From assembly GCA_963678675.1 (NCBI GenBank), contig OY783193.1, forward strand, positions 28,205,250-28,269,249: DNA of 64,000 nucleotides, read 5' to 3'. The notes under the pieces are model-generated. The model worked only from the letters and a program-made list of their open reading frames with translations, made no database searches and had not been told where the DNA came from. This document shows positions 31,636 through 43,507 of the stretch, piece after piece (position 1 is the first letter of the stretch; each line of letters opens with the position of its first letter). This DNA is from Xiphydria camelus. Taxonomy: Eukaryota > Arthropoda > Insecta > Hymenoptera > Xiphydriidae. Both the position numbers and the translations under genes were made by a program.

Positions 31636-32095
31636 TTATTTTAAAAAATCTCTAATGCCTTTTGGTTTTCTAGATTCAGCTCTCTTTTTTAAAAAGTTAT
31701 TTCTTAGAATATGCAAATCAATGAGTTCTGCACAATTACAACGAGAGTTTGTTTCAGCAAATGTTATGAATTTGTTTAATGCGTCTGCCGCTTCCCCCAA
31801 CTGATTTGTTTCTTCTCTTCTTTTTCCATTTCATCATCATCTGACGCAGACCCTTCAAGATTTACTGGTTGAGGATCTATTACACTTTGAATAATTGCTT
31901 CATCTACGTGTGCTCTTCTTCGATTGATTCCGTCGGCATGTTTCGCACTGAACCATTTGTACAGTGCGATATCTAGTTGCTCCAGCTTTGGTTTTTTTTA
32001 GTGTTTGTCTGGAATCCAGTTTCTCTGCATTCACAGACTGAGAAGCAAAACGCATGAGGTCATTTTTTGTTTCTTAATGTCATACTAGACCATTT
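31636..32095 (-). pseudogene. Tigger/pogo deletion derivative
   Basis: The minus strand reads a Tc5/CENP-B helix-turn-helix piece (PKLEQLDIALYKWFSAKHAD, near 31940-32000), an acidic stretch, then after a frameshift a basic C-terminal tail (FLKKRAESRKPKGIRDFLK) with stop at 31636-31638. The DDE core between them is absent, so this is an internally deleted transposase gene. Confidence 0.5.
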
Positions 32096-32169
32096 GCACG
32101 CGCAAGCGCGCGCCTAAAACGTATTTCATAACGACATTTACATTTACTTCAACACTAATTTTATCAAAT

Positions 32170-32312
32170 TGAATTACCCCGCTTTAACTATCGAATACTA
32201 TATCGATATCGATCATCAACTAACCAATGGGGATAGGTGACCACGACTTTCGATTATCGATATCGATTATCAACTAACTAATGGGGATAGGTGACCACGA
32301 CTTTCGATTATA
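32170..32312. repeat. Tandem duplication, ~64 bp
   Basis: atcgatatcgat-atcaacta, ccaatggggataggtgacca and cgactttcgatt occur twice in direct orientation with few differences. Confidence 0.7.
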
Positions 32313-32462
32313 TCGTGCTGGATTTTATTAGATGGGAAATAGTTGACGACCCAATATTAAATTCGTTCATTAAAATGTTCTTATTTTCATTCTTTTCTAG
32401 ACGTTTAATAATTTCCAACTTCTATGTGACTGTGAAGGTGACGTGTTTTCGCTTCTGATCTG

Positions 32463-33616
32463 CACTGTTAAAAATATCTGTCTTAAATTTAAGAAAAAAG
32501 CACTGAAGTTTTTATCAAAGACAAATATGTCTTAAATTTCATGTAAGCTGTATTCTAAATTTTTAGAGAAATATTTCTTGTTTTTCAGACAAAAGTTTCT
32601 TAATTTTCAGGCATATATGGTTCTTAATTTTCAAGCAGGTTTCTTAATTTCCAGACAAGTTTCTTAATTTTCAGACATATACGGTTCTTAATTTTCAGGC
32701 AGGTTTCTGAGTTTTTAGATGTATGGGATTCTTAATTTTCGTGTATGGTTCTTAATTTTCAGGCAGGTTTCTGAGTTATTAGATATATGGGATTCTTAAT
32801 TTTCGTGCAGGTTTCTTAATTTTCAGATGTTTCTTATATTTGAGTAGCTGATGTTTTATTGAGAAACTAATACTACACAAAATAAATGTAATTTCTAATA
32901 CATATGAAAAAAATAATATAAATAAGTAAGGTCATTCGACATTTTTCCGGTGTGAACAAGAGACTCTACCACACGAACACTCCCGATCACTACTATCTTT
33001 CGATTTCGTGCCTTGCTCGCACGTAGTAATGGCCGCTTCGAGTCGCAAGCCCGCACGCTTCTACTGTTTACGATCTCGATCTCAATTTCTTTCCAGCAAT
33101 ATTATTCTCACGCGTTGTCTGGGCCCATAACCTGTTGTGACGAACGATTTTTTGAGAATATGTTTGCGAAAGAAAAGGGACTCGTGATCAAAGAACAATG
33201 AACTTTCTCTTTATTCTAATACAGATACGTACTTTCTAAACGGATGTTTGCTTACGACTAACGATCAGAAGGGACGCTTCCGACCCTTGCCAATTCGAAA
33301 CCTGATCGGCCGCGCTCGGCCCCTTTCGGTCAAGATCGGCACCTTTCACATGTAGGGTTTAGACGTTGCAGCGTCACAAAATTAAGAAACAGTACCTTAA
33401 ATTTCAGAAAAGCAGCTGAATTTTAAGAAATCTGCCTTAAATGTCATAACACGTCAAGATTTGTGTCTTAAATTTAAGAATTTACTGAAATATTAGGAAA
33501 ATGTTTCTTAAATTTCTGACGAATTCAAGTTTCTTAAAATTAAGAGTACAGATTCGAAAATTTAAGTTCCATTTGTAAATGATTGCGTCTGAAAATTAAG
33601 AAAACTTTTAACAGTG
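32463..33616. mobile_element. 1.15-kb element with ttcttaattttcag repeats
   Basis: Ends cactgttaaaaa and the complement of ttttaacagtg. The left part is a degenerate array of ttcttaattttcaggca units (about 32560-32840); the right part (33380-33610) carries the same word inverted (ctgaaaattaagaa). Middle sequence at 32940-33360 is less AT-rich. No coding frame is convincing. CACTG-type ends might suggest hAT, but I find no 8-bp duplication. Confidence 0.45.
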
Positions 33617-33619
33617 CGT

Positions 33620-34066
33620 GTTCGGGATTTTACTGCTTCACGATGGTCTAGAAGACATGTTAACCTAGTTTTTTCAATATACTTTAGCACGTAAATTTAT
33701 ATCCTGCCAAGTGACTGACAATACAAGCTGCATTCATTTCGGTACACCACAAAATGGTACACGTTATATGACACGCGACTGTCAACTGTCTAGTTATCTT
33801 GAGGATAATGCGCGCCGAACACGCTTTAAGTTAGACCACGCGGCACGAGGACTCGCAAATGCAGCAGGTTTCGATCGAACCTAGCTGGACGGCTGTACGC
33901 GTAACGTACGGGAACCGCCCGGCCGCTTTGGACACCTTATACCCATAATTTATAGGCACGAGCTTACCCTTGATAAATGCGATTCTGTCGACGGCAGGCT
34001 TGTCTTCCGTTTCATAGAGAGAAGGGAGGGGAAACAAAAAATTGAATGAGAAAGGAACACTCGGTT
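33620..34066. other. No gene recognised
   Basis: Contains a 68-codon minus frame (33831-34037) with no domain. No terminal repeats are visible. Confidence 0.35.
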
Positions 34067-34069
34067 ATA

Positions 34070-34731
34070 CAGGGTGTTACTTAATGATAGGCCGTAATTG
34101 AAAGGGCACATCACTGAATCAATTTCCAGTAGAAAAGTTCATATTAACATGTGTCCTAAAATATCTGGTTTTCAAGGTATAGGACGTCAGAGTTTTTTAA
34201 AAAATCGGTTTTTTAATAATATTTCAAAGATCCTTGTGCCGATTTTGTTGACATTTGGCACTGTTGTTTATTGTAATAAGACGCTAAGTTAGCACTAACT
34301 AGAAGATAATTATGAGTTCCAGTGGCGTCCCGAGGGGACAGTCTCACGAATAATATTGACAAAAAAAGTGTTCGCCACTGACTTTTTAAAAAATTTTATA
34401 TTTTTTTCAGATTCAGCAGCTAAAAATACAACTTTTGAGGCAAAAAATATTATTCGTGAGACTGTCCCCCGGGACGCCACTGGAACTCATAATTATCTTC
34501 TAGTTAGTGCTAACTTAGCATCTTATTACAATAAATAACAGTGCCAAATATCAACAAAATCGGCACTAGGATCTTTGAGATATTATTAAAAAACCGATTT
34601 TTTTTAAACTTTGACGTCCTGTATCTTGAAAACCAGACATTTTAGGGCACATGTTAATATGAACTTTTCTACTGGAAATTGATTTAGTCATGTGCCCTTG
34701 CAATTACGGCCTATCATTAAGTAACACCCTG
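34070..34731. mobile_element. 662-bp mariner-type foldback, TA duplication
   Basis: Ends cagggtgttacttaatgata and its complement, flanked by TA (34068-34069, 34732-34733). Arms of about 280 bp mirror each other; the loop is around 34350-34440. No transposase. A CAGGGTG end is typical for mariner-related MITEs in insects. Confidence 0.8.
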
Positions 34732-34736
34732 TATTT

Positions 34737-35555
34737 TAGCGGCTTGACGACGTAGGCTCACACTTTTCGTCGACTCCCCCTCGGGGTGCAATCAAAGTCG
34801 ATTCAAGCGGAAGCTGCAATGGCGAAGATATTCACGTCGCTCTCCTACGTAATTACCTTCTCGGGAATCGTCAATTTCTCCCGTCCACCTTCCCCTTCCC
34901 TTTCTTTCCGGTTTTCGCTAACGGAAAAATCACGGTTCCATTATTTATCGACGAATCGCATCGATCCCGAGGTTCGAGGGCTCCCACGGGCAATGTAGGG
35001 AGAGAATCCTGTAACCTCGACCGGGTAAAACACCGCGTGCGTTCTACCAGAGAACCTTTACGGTAAGGCCAAACTCGAATTTGATCCGTTTTCTTCAACG
35101 CAAACTTTTTATCCTCTTAGCAACAAACTTTTAGCAAACGATAAATATGCGAGTACCTGTGTTAGAGAACAAATTAAGTTAAGTAGGTGTGGGAGAGGAA
35201 AAGAGAGGATCGAATACGTAAAAGACTGAAAGACCGCACGCGAGAAAGTGAGATGAAATGAAAAGAAATTCAAAATTAAGTCCGAGAAACGATGGGGAAG
35301 CCAGTAACCGGAGCTACGAGGGCAGAGTGAAGTCCGATACTTTTGAAAAATAAATAAACAATGAAAAATAAATGAACAATTCATATAAAAGAAAGTGTTT
35401 AATTAAAAAAGTGTCGGACTTTTCATTCTGCCTTCGTATATCGAGGCAGTAGATGGGGTCGGTCATATGTCCGCCGCCGTACTGCTCCCGGCGAGGCGGC
35501 TAACGCGTGGCGGACCTTAACTACTGACTGCTGGCTTCAGCATTATATTTAATGA
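34737..35555. other. No repeats seen; possible host sequence
   Basis: Unlike most of the window, this stretch shares no segment that I noticed with the rest of it. A 70-codon plus frame (34786-34998) has no domain. 35160-35330 is purine-rich. It may be a remnant of host DNA. Confidence 0.3.
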
Positions 35556-35559
35556 AAAA

Positions 35560-36075
35560 GGAGTTCCACGAAGATTAATATTACGAAACATGGCACTTTC
35601 CGAAATAGTATAGCATTATCTGACAATCTTACTGACAATCTGTCATACGAAAGCAATTGCATTCGTGTAAGAAACACAGTCGAGGTATAGTGCAGGAGCT
35701 GAGAGACATTGAGTATGCAAAATCCGCAGACCGCATTCTGATTGATGATTTAAGTTCAGAAAGACTTAAAGAATGATATCGTAGAGGTTGCCGGACGGAA
35801 TTAGTGCCAATTTTTTTTATCGGCCCTTTAATAGGAGTTTTCGATTCCGTCGATGTAGCTGTGAAAAAAACGTTGTTCTTGACTATTAAAAGGTTGTTTG
35901 GGTAAGGTATGAGATAGAAAACGGCATCATCATAATATAATACAAATCTAATTATTAATGGAAAAAGGAATAAGTGGTTTACATAATTAATTAGTATTGA
36001 AAAATAACAAAATTGTACAATTACGTAGGTAAGTTTTGACAGTGGTTGTGGATACATTTGCAAAGTGAGATACAA
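35560..36075. repeat. Repeat partner of 50228-50342, uninterrupted
   Basis: 35815-35945 is the inverted relative of 50228-50342 plus 52027-52040: both hold caaataaccttttaatag, a ggaatcgaaaact stretch and aaagggccgataaaaaaaa. Here the sequence is continuous, so this is the empty site for the two TTAA insertions at 50347-52026. A minus frame of 148 codons (35629-36075) overlaps it but has no domain. Confidence 0.5.
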
Positions 36076-36079
36076 TTAA

Positions 36080-36561
36080 TGTAGGATCAGGGAGGAACGC
36101 GAGACCCGAGTAACGGCCGGCGAAACCGTTCCCGGAAAGCGGGAGCCGTTAGGAAGGCGAGACCCGAGCGACGGTCGACGAGACCGTTCCCGAAAGGCGG
36201 GGACGGTGGAGAATGCGATAGACCGAGTAACGGTCGGCGAGACCATTCTCGGAAGATGGGACCGTAAGGGGTGCGAGGGACTCGAGGAGAGGAAGGCGAG
36301 GGGCCTGAGTAGCGGCCAGCGAGGCCGCTCCTCAGGAACAAGGGATGGACAAGGAAGGGTAGACGAAAGTAGAGAGGGGGTAAGGGAATATAAGTGGAGG
36401 ATAGGATTGGGGATTCGAGATTCGAGATCCGAAGTTTAGAGTTGAGATCAGAGATTCCCGACGGTGTGTGAGGTTCACGGGCAACCGAGCCCATGTATAT
36501 ATTTCTGTAAATACACGTTCATATCGCCTATCCATCCTGTCTCTGTGATTATGATCCCACA
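36080..36561 (+). repeat. 5' LTR of a retrotransposon, 482 bp
   Basis: Begins tgtaggatca and ends tgatcccaca, which are near-inverted (9 of 10) with TG…CA termini. A primer site follows three bases later. GC-rich units of the type gcgagacccgag-aacgg-cggcgagaccg repeat four times (36098-36240). Flanking attaa (36075-36079) may be one half of a target duplication. No second LTR is in the window, so the element is truncated on the right. Confidence 0.7.
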
Positions 36562-36564
36562 AAT

Positions 36565-36582
36565 TGGGGGCTCGTCCGGGAT
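36565..36582 (+). promoter_or_regulatory. Primer binding site for proline tRNA
   Basis: tgggggctcgtccgggat is complementary to the 3' end of proline tRNA, the same 18-base site used by murine leukaemia virus (established). It lies 3 bases after the LTR. An inverted pair, tatgatccc / gggatcata, brackets it. Confidence 0.85.
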
Positions 36583-36640
36583 CATAAGAGCAACAGCGAT
36601 GTTTTAACGCGGTGTGACAAAGTTTACGGTGATGACTAAA

Positions 36641-36815
36641 GACGGTTAAGACGGTAAAGGCGGTAAAGGCGGTAAAGACGGTAAAGACGGTAAAGACGGT
36701 TAAGACGGTTAAGACGGTAAAGGCGGTAAAGGATGTAAAGACGGTAAAGACGGTAAAGACGGTAAAGGCGGTAAAAACGGTTAAGACGGTAAAGACGGTT
36801 ACGACGGTTACACGG
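36641..36815 (+). repeat. 9-bp minisatellite in the retrotransposon leader
   Basis: About 18 copies of gacggtaaa / gacggttaa between the primer site and the gag start. The antisense frame at 36636-36830 (RLYRLYRL…) is only its translation. Such a leader array is unusual. Confidence 0.85.
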
Positions 36816-36839
36816 TGATTTTTTGTTCAACGTATCAAA

Positions 36840-37673
36840 ATGCCGGGTTCCGCGGGAAGAGTTGCATTCGAGGAGCTAGACGACGACGAGTTGAGGAGTA
36901 AACTCCAAGTACTTGGTTTATCGACGAAAGGAACCAAGGCCGCGCTAGTGGAGCGGCTGAGAAGAGTCACCCTAGCGAGGACGGCGGATAAGGCGAGCTC
37001 AGCGAACGAAGACGACGACGAAGAAGAAGAAAGTGACCACGAAGACGATTTTGACGTTCTGAACGTTGGGGAACTGAAAGCTCGGTTACGTGCACTCGAA
37101 CTCAAGACGACGGGTAAAAAGGCGGCACTAATCGAACGCTTGAGGTCAGCGGAGTCAACGGTCAAACACGACGAAGGTGGCAAAGGCGACAACAAGAAGA
37201 AAAGAAGCGAGGACGATCGAGGAAGTCAGGCGGATAACCTCGGTAAGCTAACACTCAAAGAATTGAAATCGCGACTCAACGGATTGGGGCTGAAGACGAC
37301 GGGCAATAAGGCAGACTTGCTCGTAAGGCTGAGGGAAGCTCTGAACGAAGACGACAAGAAAAGTTCAGATAGCGAAGACGGCGACGACGACAGCTCAGAC
37401 GACGATAGCGACAGCGACGGTGACGAGAGCATGGATGATGGTGCTCGCGGTAGAAATGCGCGTGGTGTAAGCCGAAGACACGGTCCGAGTAATGATAGCG
37501 AAATGTTCCGCTATTATTACCCACGTTCCACACTGACATTCAAAGATGTCGAAGACGCGTTGGAAAGATTCAGCGGTGATGGGAGCCAAAACATTCGACG
37601 CTGGTTCTCTACATTCGAGGAAACGGCGGAAATGTGTACGTGGTCAGCAACTATTAAGCAACTATTTCGTTAA
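36840..37673 (+). CDS. gag: gag-like protein with three SAP domains, truncated
   Basis: ATG at 36840, 277 codons. Three SAP motifs: residues about 10-42 (DDELRSKLQVLGLSTKGTK), 73-105 (GELKARLRALELKTTGKKAA) and 136-168 (KELKSRLNGLGLKTTGNKAD), each a two-helix fold known to bind DNA/RNA or scaffold proteins. Acidic linkers (DDDEEEESDHEDD, 170-200) separate them. Residues about 230-275 (FKDVEDALERFSGDGSQNIR) resemble the start of a Gypsy-type gag core; the frame then ends abruptly at 37673, where other sequence begins. No nucleocapsid, protease or pol follows. Upstream LTR and primer site make it part of an LTR retrotransposon. Confidence 0.65.
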   Translation: MPGSAGRVAFEELDDDELRSKLQVLGLSTKGTKAALVERLRRVTLARTADKASSANEDDDEEEESDHEDDFDVLNVGELKARLRALELKTTGKKAALIERLRSAESTVKHDEGGKGDNKKKRSEDDRGSQADNLGKLTLKELKSRLNGLGLKTTGNKADLLVRLREALNEDDKKSSDSEDGDDDSSDDDSDSDGDESMDDGARGRNARGVSRRHGPSNDSEMFRYYYPRSTLTFKDVEDALERFSGDGSQNIRRWFSTFEETAEMCTWSATIKQLFR

Positions 37674-37754
37674 AAATAATACTCTTTAAACACATAAGTT
37701 TTCTTTTTCTTAATGTAAATAAAGCTTTGATGCAGCGGAGTTTTTTTTACGGTT
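37674..37754. other. Junction between gag and the Tigger gene
   Basis: AT-rich, with aataaag on the plus strand. caactatttcgttaaaaata at about 37657-37676 may be the Tigger terminal repeat; I could not find its partner. Confidence 0.3.
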
Positions 37755-38815
37755 TTAAAAGTTTTTAAGGCTCATTTTTTTATCGTTCTGCAACGCGACT
37801 CTAATCACAACGCAAATTTTTCTTAGCTCGTGTAAACTCTTAGGATTACAATTTTTCTCTGATTCCAACCACCTTGAAATGATTTTAACTGAAGCAAGAG
37901 CATCTTTCGCCGTTGATTTTTCCAATAGAGTTTCGTCGTCCTCATCTGCAATATCTGAGACATCAGCTGTAGTACGATTCAGTTCTCGTTGGCAACCTGG
38001 AGTCTGGAACATAATTTCAAAAAACGTGCACGATATTAGAAAATGGTTATACCAATTATGTATACACACGTCGGGCGGATACAACTGTAAATTCAAAGAA
38101 AACAGCGCTATTTCATTAAATTTTGTCTCCAAATTCCCTAATTCGCAGAACGACCGAATTCGTGAAGATATGTAATAAAAACTATGTAACAAACTTCGAG
38201 TGCTGTAAGACTACAATCTCCTCATCGGATAAAATTTGCCAGCCCGGGTCATTTCGATCATTATTCAGCCATGCCGCGGTATCATCTTCGTCGCATCCAC
38301 CACAACCCGGTATACAATGAAGTATTCGCAACGTTTCCGAAACATTCATAGCGTCCTCAGTAGGCTCTGAGACGTGCGCGTTCGAAGTGCCTATATTCAA
38401 CGGCTTCCATGCATTTCGGATATGTTCTGCTGTCACGGTATCCCGTGCATCTGATACCATGTAAAAACAATCTTTCAAAGTAAAGCTTTTCAGTAACTGT
38501 GTTACGCTTTCTTCACTATCTCCAAGAAGAAGTTCGCTGAGAACGTTTTTCTTGTACATTCGTTTTAATTTTTCAACCACCCCTTGATCCATTGGCTGCA
38601 TTATCGCTGTGACATTTGGGGGAAAGAAATCAACGACGAAATCAGGATAAGCAGCAATGCACTCTGGTGATAGCTTGTGCGAAGGCGCGTTGTCAACCAG
38701 CAAAACGACTTTTCCGCTTCTGCCCGTACTTCGCTGCTCCTCCTGAACTTCCGGTACAAAGCACTCTGTAAACCATTCTTCAAACAACTCCCGATCCATC
38801 CAACTACTTTTTTGA
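37755..38815 (-). pseudogene. Tigger/pogo transposase, C-terminal half
   Basis: Read right to left: SSWMDRELFEEWFTECF, GKVVLLVDNAPSHKLSPE (second catalytic Asp), VVDFFPPNVTAIMQPMDQGV (third Asp), then an acidic tail. After KFVT a stop or intron follows; a good acceptor (aattatgttccag, near 38010) precedes a final exon ending at 37755 (…SLHELRKICVVIRVAL…). The N-terminal half of the same type of protein lies at 47406-48295 on the same strand. The break is exactly where the composite 38816-47405 begins, so one gene seems to have been split. Confidence 0.65.
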
Positions 38816-40559
38816 TTTTGAAGTGAAACTTCTTTGCTGAGGATACTAAAAGCGCGCTCTATGCAACAATAAAACCGTAACGAAACCTACACACTCCAGC
38901 GCTACCGTACGTGCCTCACTCATCCACCGATTTCGACCCTGCCCCATTCCATTTAGGACCTTCGCACACAACGCTACGCAGGTATCCGATACTCGACGAG
39001 TGTACACACACCACGCGACGCGACTCTCGTCGGTGATGCTATATACTTCCGCGACCGGCATGCTCAAGTGGCCGATACTCGCGTCGCCGAGACTGTTCCG
39101 TCGCACAATTATGTTTTCTTTTATTTTACATCGATTTATTTTGTTGTTTGGCAATATGTTTATATGTACTCGAAAGAGCTCTCTCTGCTCTACAAAACTG
39201 TTATAATTGTTATCTCTCTATTCTATAAAATAGTTTTTCGGATCGACGACCGACCGAACTATCCGAAACCCACCCCACCAATCGCCCACTGACGCATCGC
39301 TCCACCTATCGCCTACCGCGGCGTCCTCCCACCAAGCGCCGCCCCCCCCCCCCTTCTACACGGCGGCCGCCAATGGGATGCAGTATGCTATCGGTCGTCG
39401 ATCGGTGCGGTGCAAGCCAGTCGAGCAGAGGCCCGTCTACCCGTTTGGCCGGCGTTGCAAGCCAGTCGAACAGATCATTACATATCGTCGGCTTCACTTG
39501 ATTACCCCATGACGAAAAAAACTCCACGACAATTTATATCGGCCGCCAACGGGATTTAGTATGCTATCGATCGTCGATCGGTGCGTTGCAAGTCAGCCGA
39601 GCAGCCCAGCATATTATTACATAGCGTCTGCTTCTATCAAGAGACACGGTAGTGTCTCGCGGCCTGTTCATTCAAGTCGCCAGAACAACGCCACCAGCGC
39701 TGTCGCCGCGAGCACCCGTGTATCTTTACAGGAAAAATGTCTGCCCCCTTCACCCCTCAATTTTAACATCGAATTTTCTCAATAAATATACGGTTATAAC
39801 CAAAACTATGCGTAGTTACGCCATATAAATCGACTATTCTCTATCGATAGAGACCAGAGTAAATGTTGTAAGTTACATATTAACAGAGATTTTTCCTTAG
39901 CAGCGCGAAGCCACGCCCCTCGCCCCTCAAAAGTCGAGAATCCGATTTCTCGGGCGATATATATATGTAAAAATGTCACAAAAATTCCGCCTGTCTTCGG
40001 CGGTATTCGGCCATGGTCGGAAATGTGTACATAGATGCGGCCACACGCATACGCCATCAAAAATGTATGTGAGAGTGTGTGAGAGAATATATTCCTTGAA
40101 TGTTTAGTTGTTTTTCAAAATTAATAAAATATTTCCATTCGCGAAACGATTTCCCTCGCATTTTTTCGATCCTCAGACGCGCTTGTTAATAAAAAGTAAA
40201 AATTCAGTGTTATCGGAGTAGTGAATCTCAATAGTGGTGAATGTGACGGAGGCTCTGACAGCTAGCTATTATCAAATCGTTTGGATTTTTTTTTAATAAT
40301 CAAGATAGTGCACGGAAGCAGTGTCATTTTTCTCTGGTTGCTGGTGCATGAAGAGCAGGAAAGGAGATATATGTATCTCGGAAGAAGTGGCATCAGATAA
40401 GTTACTTCTTAACTGACTGTCTTAACCTCATTTTCATCCCTTATACAGAACAAATATCTTTGTGGCTATTCTATTTTTTGTTTTCAGCGCCATACGAGAA
40501 CGGGACGGATTGATGGAAATTTGATTTTTCTTCGCAGTAAAAAATCAACCTAGGTAGAA

Positions 40560-41490
40560 AAGAATTCTCTAGAATTGCGGTACAATGCCATGGTATGAAT
40601 ATCAGGTTCTACCGACATGACATGCTTCGACAAGGTCTGTATCAATTTTAGCGGTATATTAGGGGCACTGCACTAATCCTGTGGCACATTTTTCTATCTG
40701 GGAAAGCATATTATTATGGTAGTACAGCTGTACAGCGTTCCGATAATATACCGTCTTCCCGTACTGAGAGTATACATGCATTTTTTACCTCTAATATGCC
40801 GGAATTAAAAATCTCTAGAACTCTGCTGTACAATGCCACGGTAGAAATATCAGGTTCTACCGACATGACATGATTCGACAAGGTCTGTATCAACTTTAGC
40901 GGTATATTGGGGGCACTGCACTAATCCTGTGGCACATTCTTCTATCTGGGAAAGCATATTATTATGGTAGTACAGCTGTACAGCGTTCCGATAATATACC
41001 GTCTTCCCGTACTGACAGTATACATGCATTTTTAACCTCTAATATGCCGGAATTAAAAATCTCTAGAACTCTGCTGTACAATGCCACGGTAGGAATATCA
41101 GGTTCTACCGACATGACATGCTTCGACAAGGTCTGTATCAACTTTAGCGGTATATTGGGGGCACTGCACTAATCCTGTGGCACATTTTTCTATCTGGGAA
41201 AGCATATTATTATGGTAGTACAGCTGTACAGCGTTCCGATAATATACCGTCTTCCCGTACTGACAGTATACATGCATTTTTTACCTCCAATATGCCGGAA
41301 TTAAAAATCTCTAGAACTCTGCGGTACAATGCCATGGTAGGAATATCAGGTTCTACCGACATGACATGCTTCGACAAGGTCTGTATCAACTTTAGCGGTA
41401 TATTGGGGGCACTGCACTAATCCTGTGGCACATTTTTCTATCTGGGAAAGCATATTATTATGGTAGTACAGCTGTACAGCGTTCCGATAA
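40560..41490. repeat. Tandem array, 248-bp unit, about 3.7 copies
   Basis: The word ggaaagcatattattatgg recurs at 40701, 40949, 41197 and 41445, exactly 248 bp apart. Units include tcaggttctaccgacatgac and ccgtcttcccgtactgac. An inverted partial unit follows at 41617-41775, so the array ends in a foldback. Absent from X copies 1 and 3. Confidence 0.85.
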
Positions 41491-43507
41491 TATATAATTG
41501 GAACTTTTGATAATACGAAAGGGGGAATATATCGATAAAGAAAAGATAATAAAATAATTACTTCATTATTGTAATCCAATTCTATCGTATCTCCTACTTT
41601 TCTACCACGGCTTTCCCAGATAGAAAAATGTGCCACAGGATTAGTGCAGTGCCCCAATATAATGCTAAAGTTGATACAGACCTTGTCGAAGCATGTCATG
41701 TCGGTAGAACCTGATATTCCTACCGTGGCATTGTACCGCAGAGTTCTAGAGATTTTTAATTCCGGCATATTAGAGGTTAGTATAATACGAAAAAGGAAAT
41801 ATATCGACAAAGAGAAAAAATAATAACAAAGTAGTTACTCCATTATTGTAATCCAATTCCATCGTATTCATTATTTTTCTGCCACGACTTTGATTGTTGA
41901 TAGTGGATGGATCAACCAAGAAATTTGATTTTTTTTCACTATCAGCAATTAAAGTCGTGGCAGAAAAATAAGTAATACAATGTTATTGGATTACAATAAT
42001 GGAGTAACTACTTTATTATTATTTTTTCTTTATCGATACATTTCATCTTTTGTATTATACTATCACAAGTTCCAATTTATATACCGACCTGTCAAACGTG
42101 AAGTGTACGTGTACCTCACTTCTATTTCATCTCTTCTTCGCCTCTAGTGTAACGATGGAAATTACAAAATATCATAACTTTTCTGTATGTAACAACATAT
42201 ACCGAATGTCCTCTGGCAAACTCCTGTGATTTTGGATTTCCCTGACATTTGGCTGAAAGTGGTTGGCTCGGTGCTTTAAGAGTTGGCTTCGGGAGAGTGC
42301 GCTGCGGTCTTACGAGCTGAGCGAAAAGTGTCAAAAGTCTGATCTCCCGGTACCTGTCAATTCGGGAGATCGAAATCGTTAATTTGTAAATAATGATTAC
42401 TAATATGTAGAAGTGGTAAGAAATAATCATTCGGGTTTCTTCGATGATATTCCCCAAGTGTTTAAAAACCGGTGTCCGATTTTTGCCAATAACTGTTGCT
42501 TCAACTTCCAGTGATATTATTAAGTATTACTGCAGAACGAGTAGGTTAGAAGATTTTCATGAAGACTCATGATTTTCTGATATGTCATCTCGTACAGGTG
42601 CAACTGAAGTGGATCTAGCTCGTGTCCTGTCCGTAAAAAAATGACTCGATGGACATTGGAGAATGTCAGACTTGTCACCGAGCGCCTATTACCCACGGTA
42701 CATTAATTGCAATACGCGCTTCTCGTTTCAAATATTCCAGCGTTAAATAACTTTTACTTCTTTCAAGCTAATAACCTTTTATGAACTGTTCGTGGTAGGA
42801 GGCAGCGATCAATAATAGCGACTCGTCGTAGACAAGTGTGCCGAACTACTACTGCGATAATGTGCCCAAGCTCACGGTCTATTCTGCGATTAACGTTAAC
42901 ATAATCGTGATTATGCTCGGGTAATGGGTATTCCAAAAGAAGTAAAGTTGATACTAAACATCGGACGCTGTAAGCTGACTTGCTAGTGTATGCTTCGCAA
43001 CTGGAACATCATCGCAGGAATAATTTGTCTACGATTAGTCACAATCATTGATTGCTGCCCCCTACGATCAACAATTCGTACAAGAGGTAAATACTTTGAA
43101 AGAAGTGAAAGTTATTTAAAGCAGGAATAGTTGAAATGAAAAGCGCATATTGCAATGAAAATACCGTGGGTGAAAGGCGCTCGATGATAAGTTCGACAAT
43201 GTCTGATGTCGATCAACTCATTTTCTTCAGGATAGGACAGAAGTTACATCCTCTTTGTTTGCACCTTATGAAAGGGGACATGCAATAAAACCGTCAAAAA
43301 CTTCATGAAAATCTTGTAACCTACTCGTTCTGCAGTAATTACTTACTTAATCGCTGGAAGTTGAAGCTACAGTTATGGACACCGATTTTTAAACACTTGG
43401 GGAAACTCATCGAAGAAACCCGAATAATTATTTATCACTTCTACACATTATTCAGTATTATTTACAAATTAACAATTTCGAGGTTAGAGACTTCGATCTC
43501 CCGAATG
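41491..43507. repeat. Palindrome cluster of X copy 2
   Basis: 41770-42160 is the tgtaatccaattccat palindrome. 42340-43507 is a ~1.17-kb palindrome: outer parts carry gtcaattcgggagatcgaa, ttcgggtttcttcgatga and gtccgattttt, the inner parts the same catctcgtacaggtgcaac sequence as 17512-18318; centre near 42930. Its right outer arm is interrupted by the THAP element and resumes at 44283. Non-coding as far as I can see. Confidence 0.6.

Noticed and set aside
32463..33616. hAT transposon
   Set aside because: The cactg ends fit loosely, but the 8 bp on each side differ and no transposase is seen, so the superfamily was left open.
36087..36494. 135-codon minus-strand frame
   Set aside because: It lies entirely within the LTR and results from its GC-rich repeated units; no domain.
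36565..36582. tRNA gene
   Set aside because: Only the 18-base complement of a tRNA 3' end is present; no cloverleaf.
36636..36830. Antisense RLYRLYRL repeat protein
   Set aside because: Pure translation of the 9-bp minisatellite.
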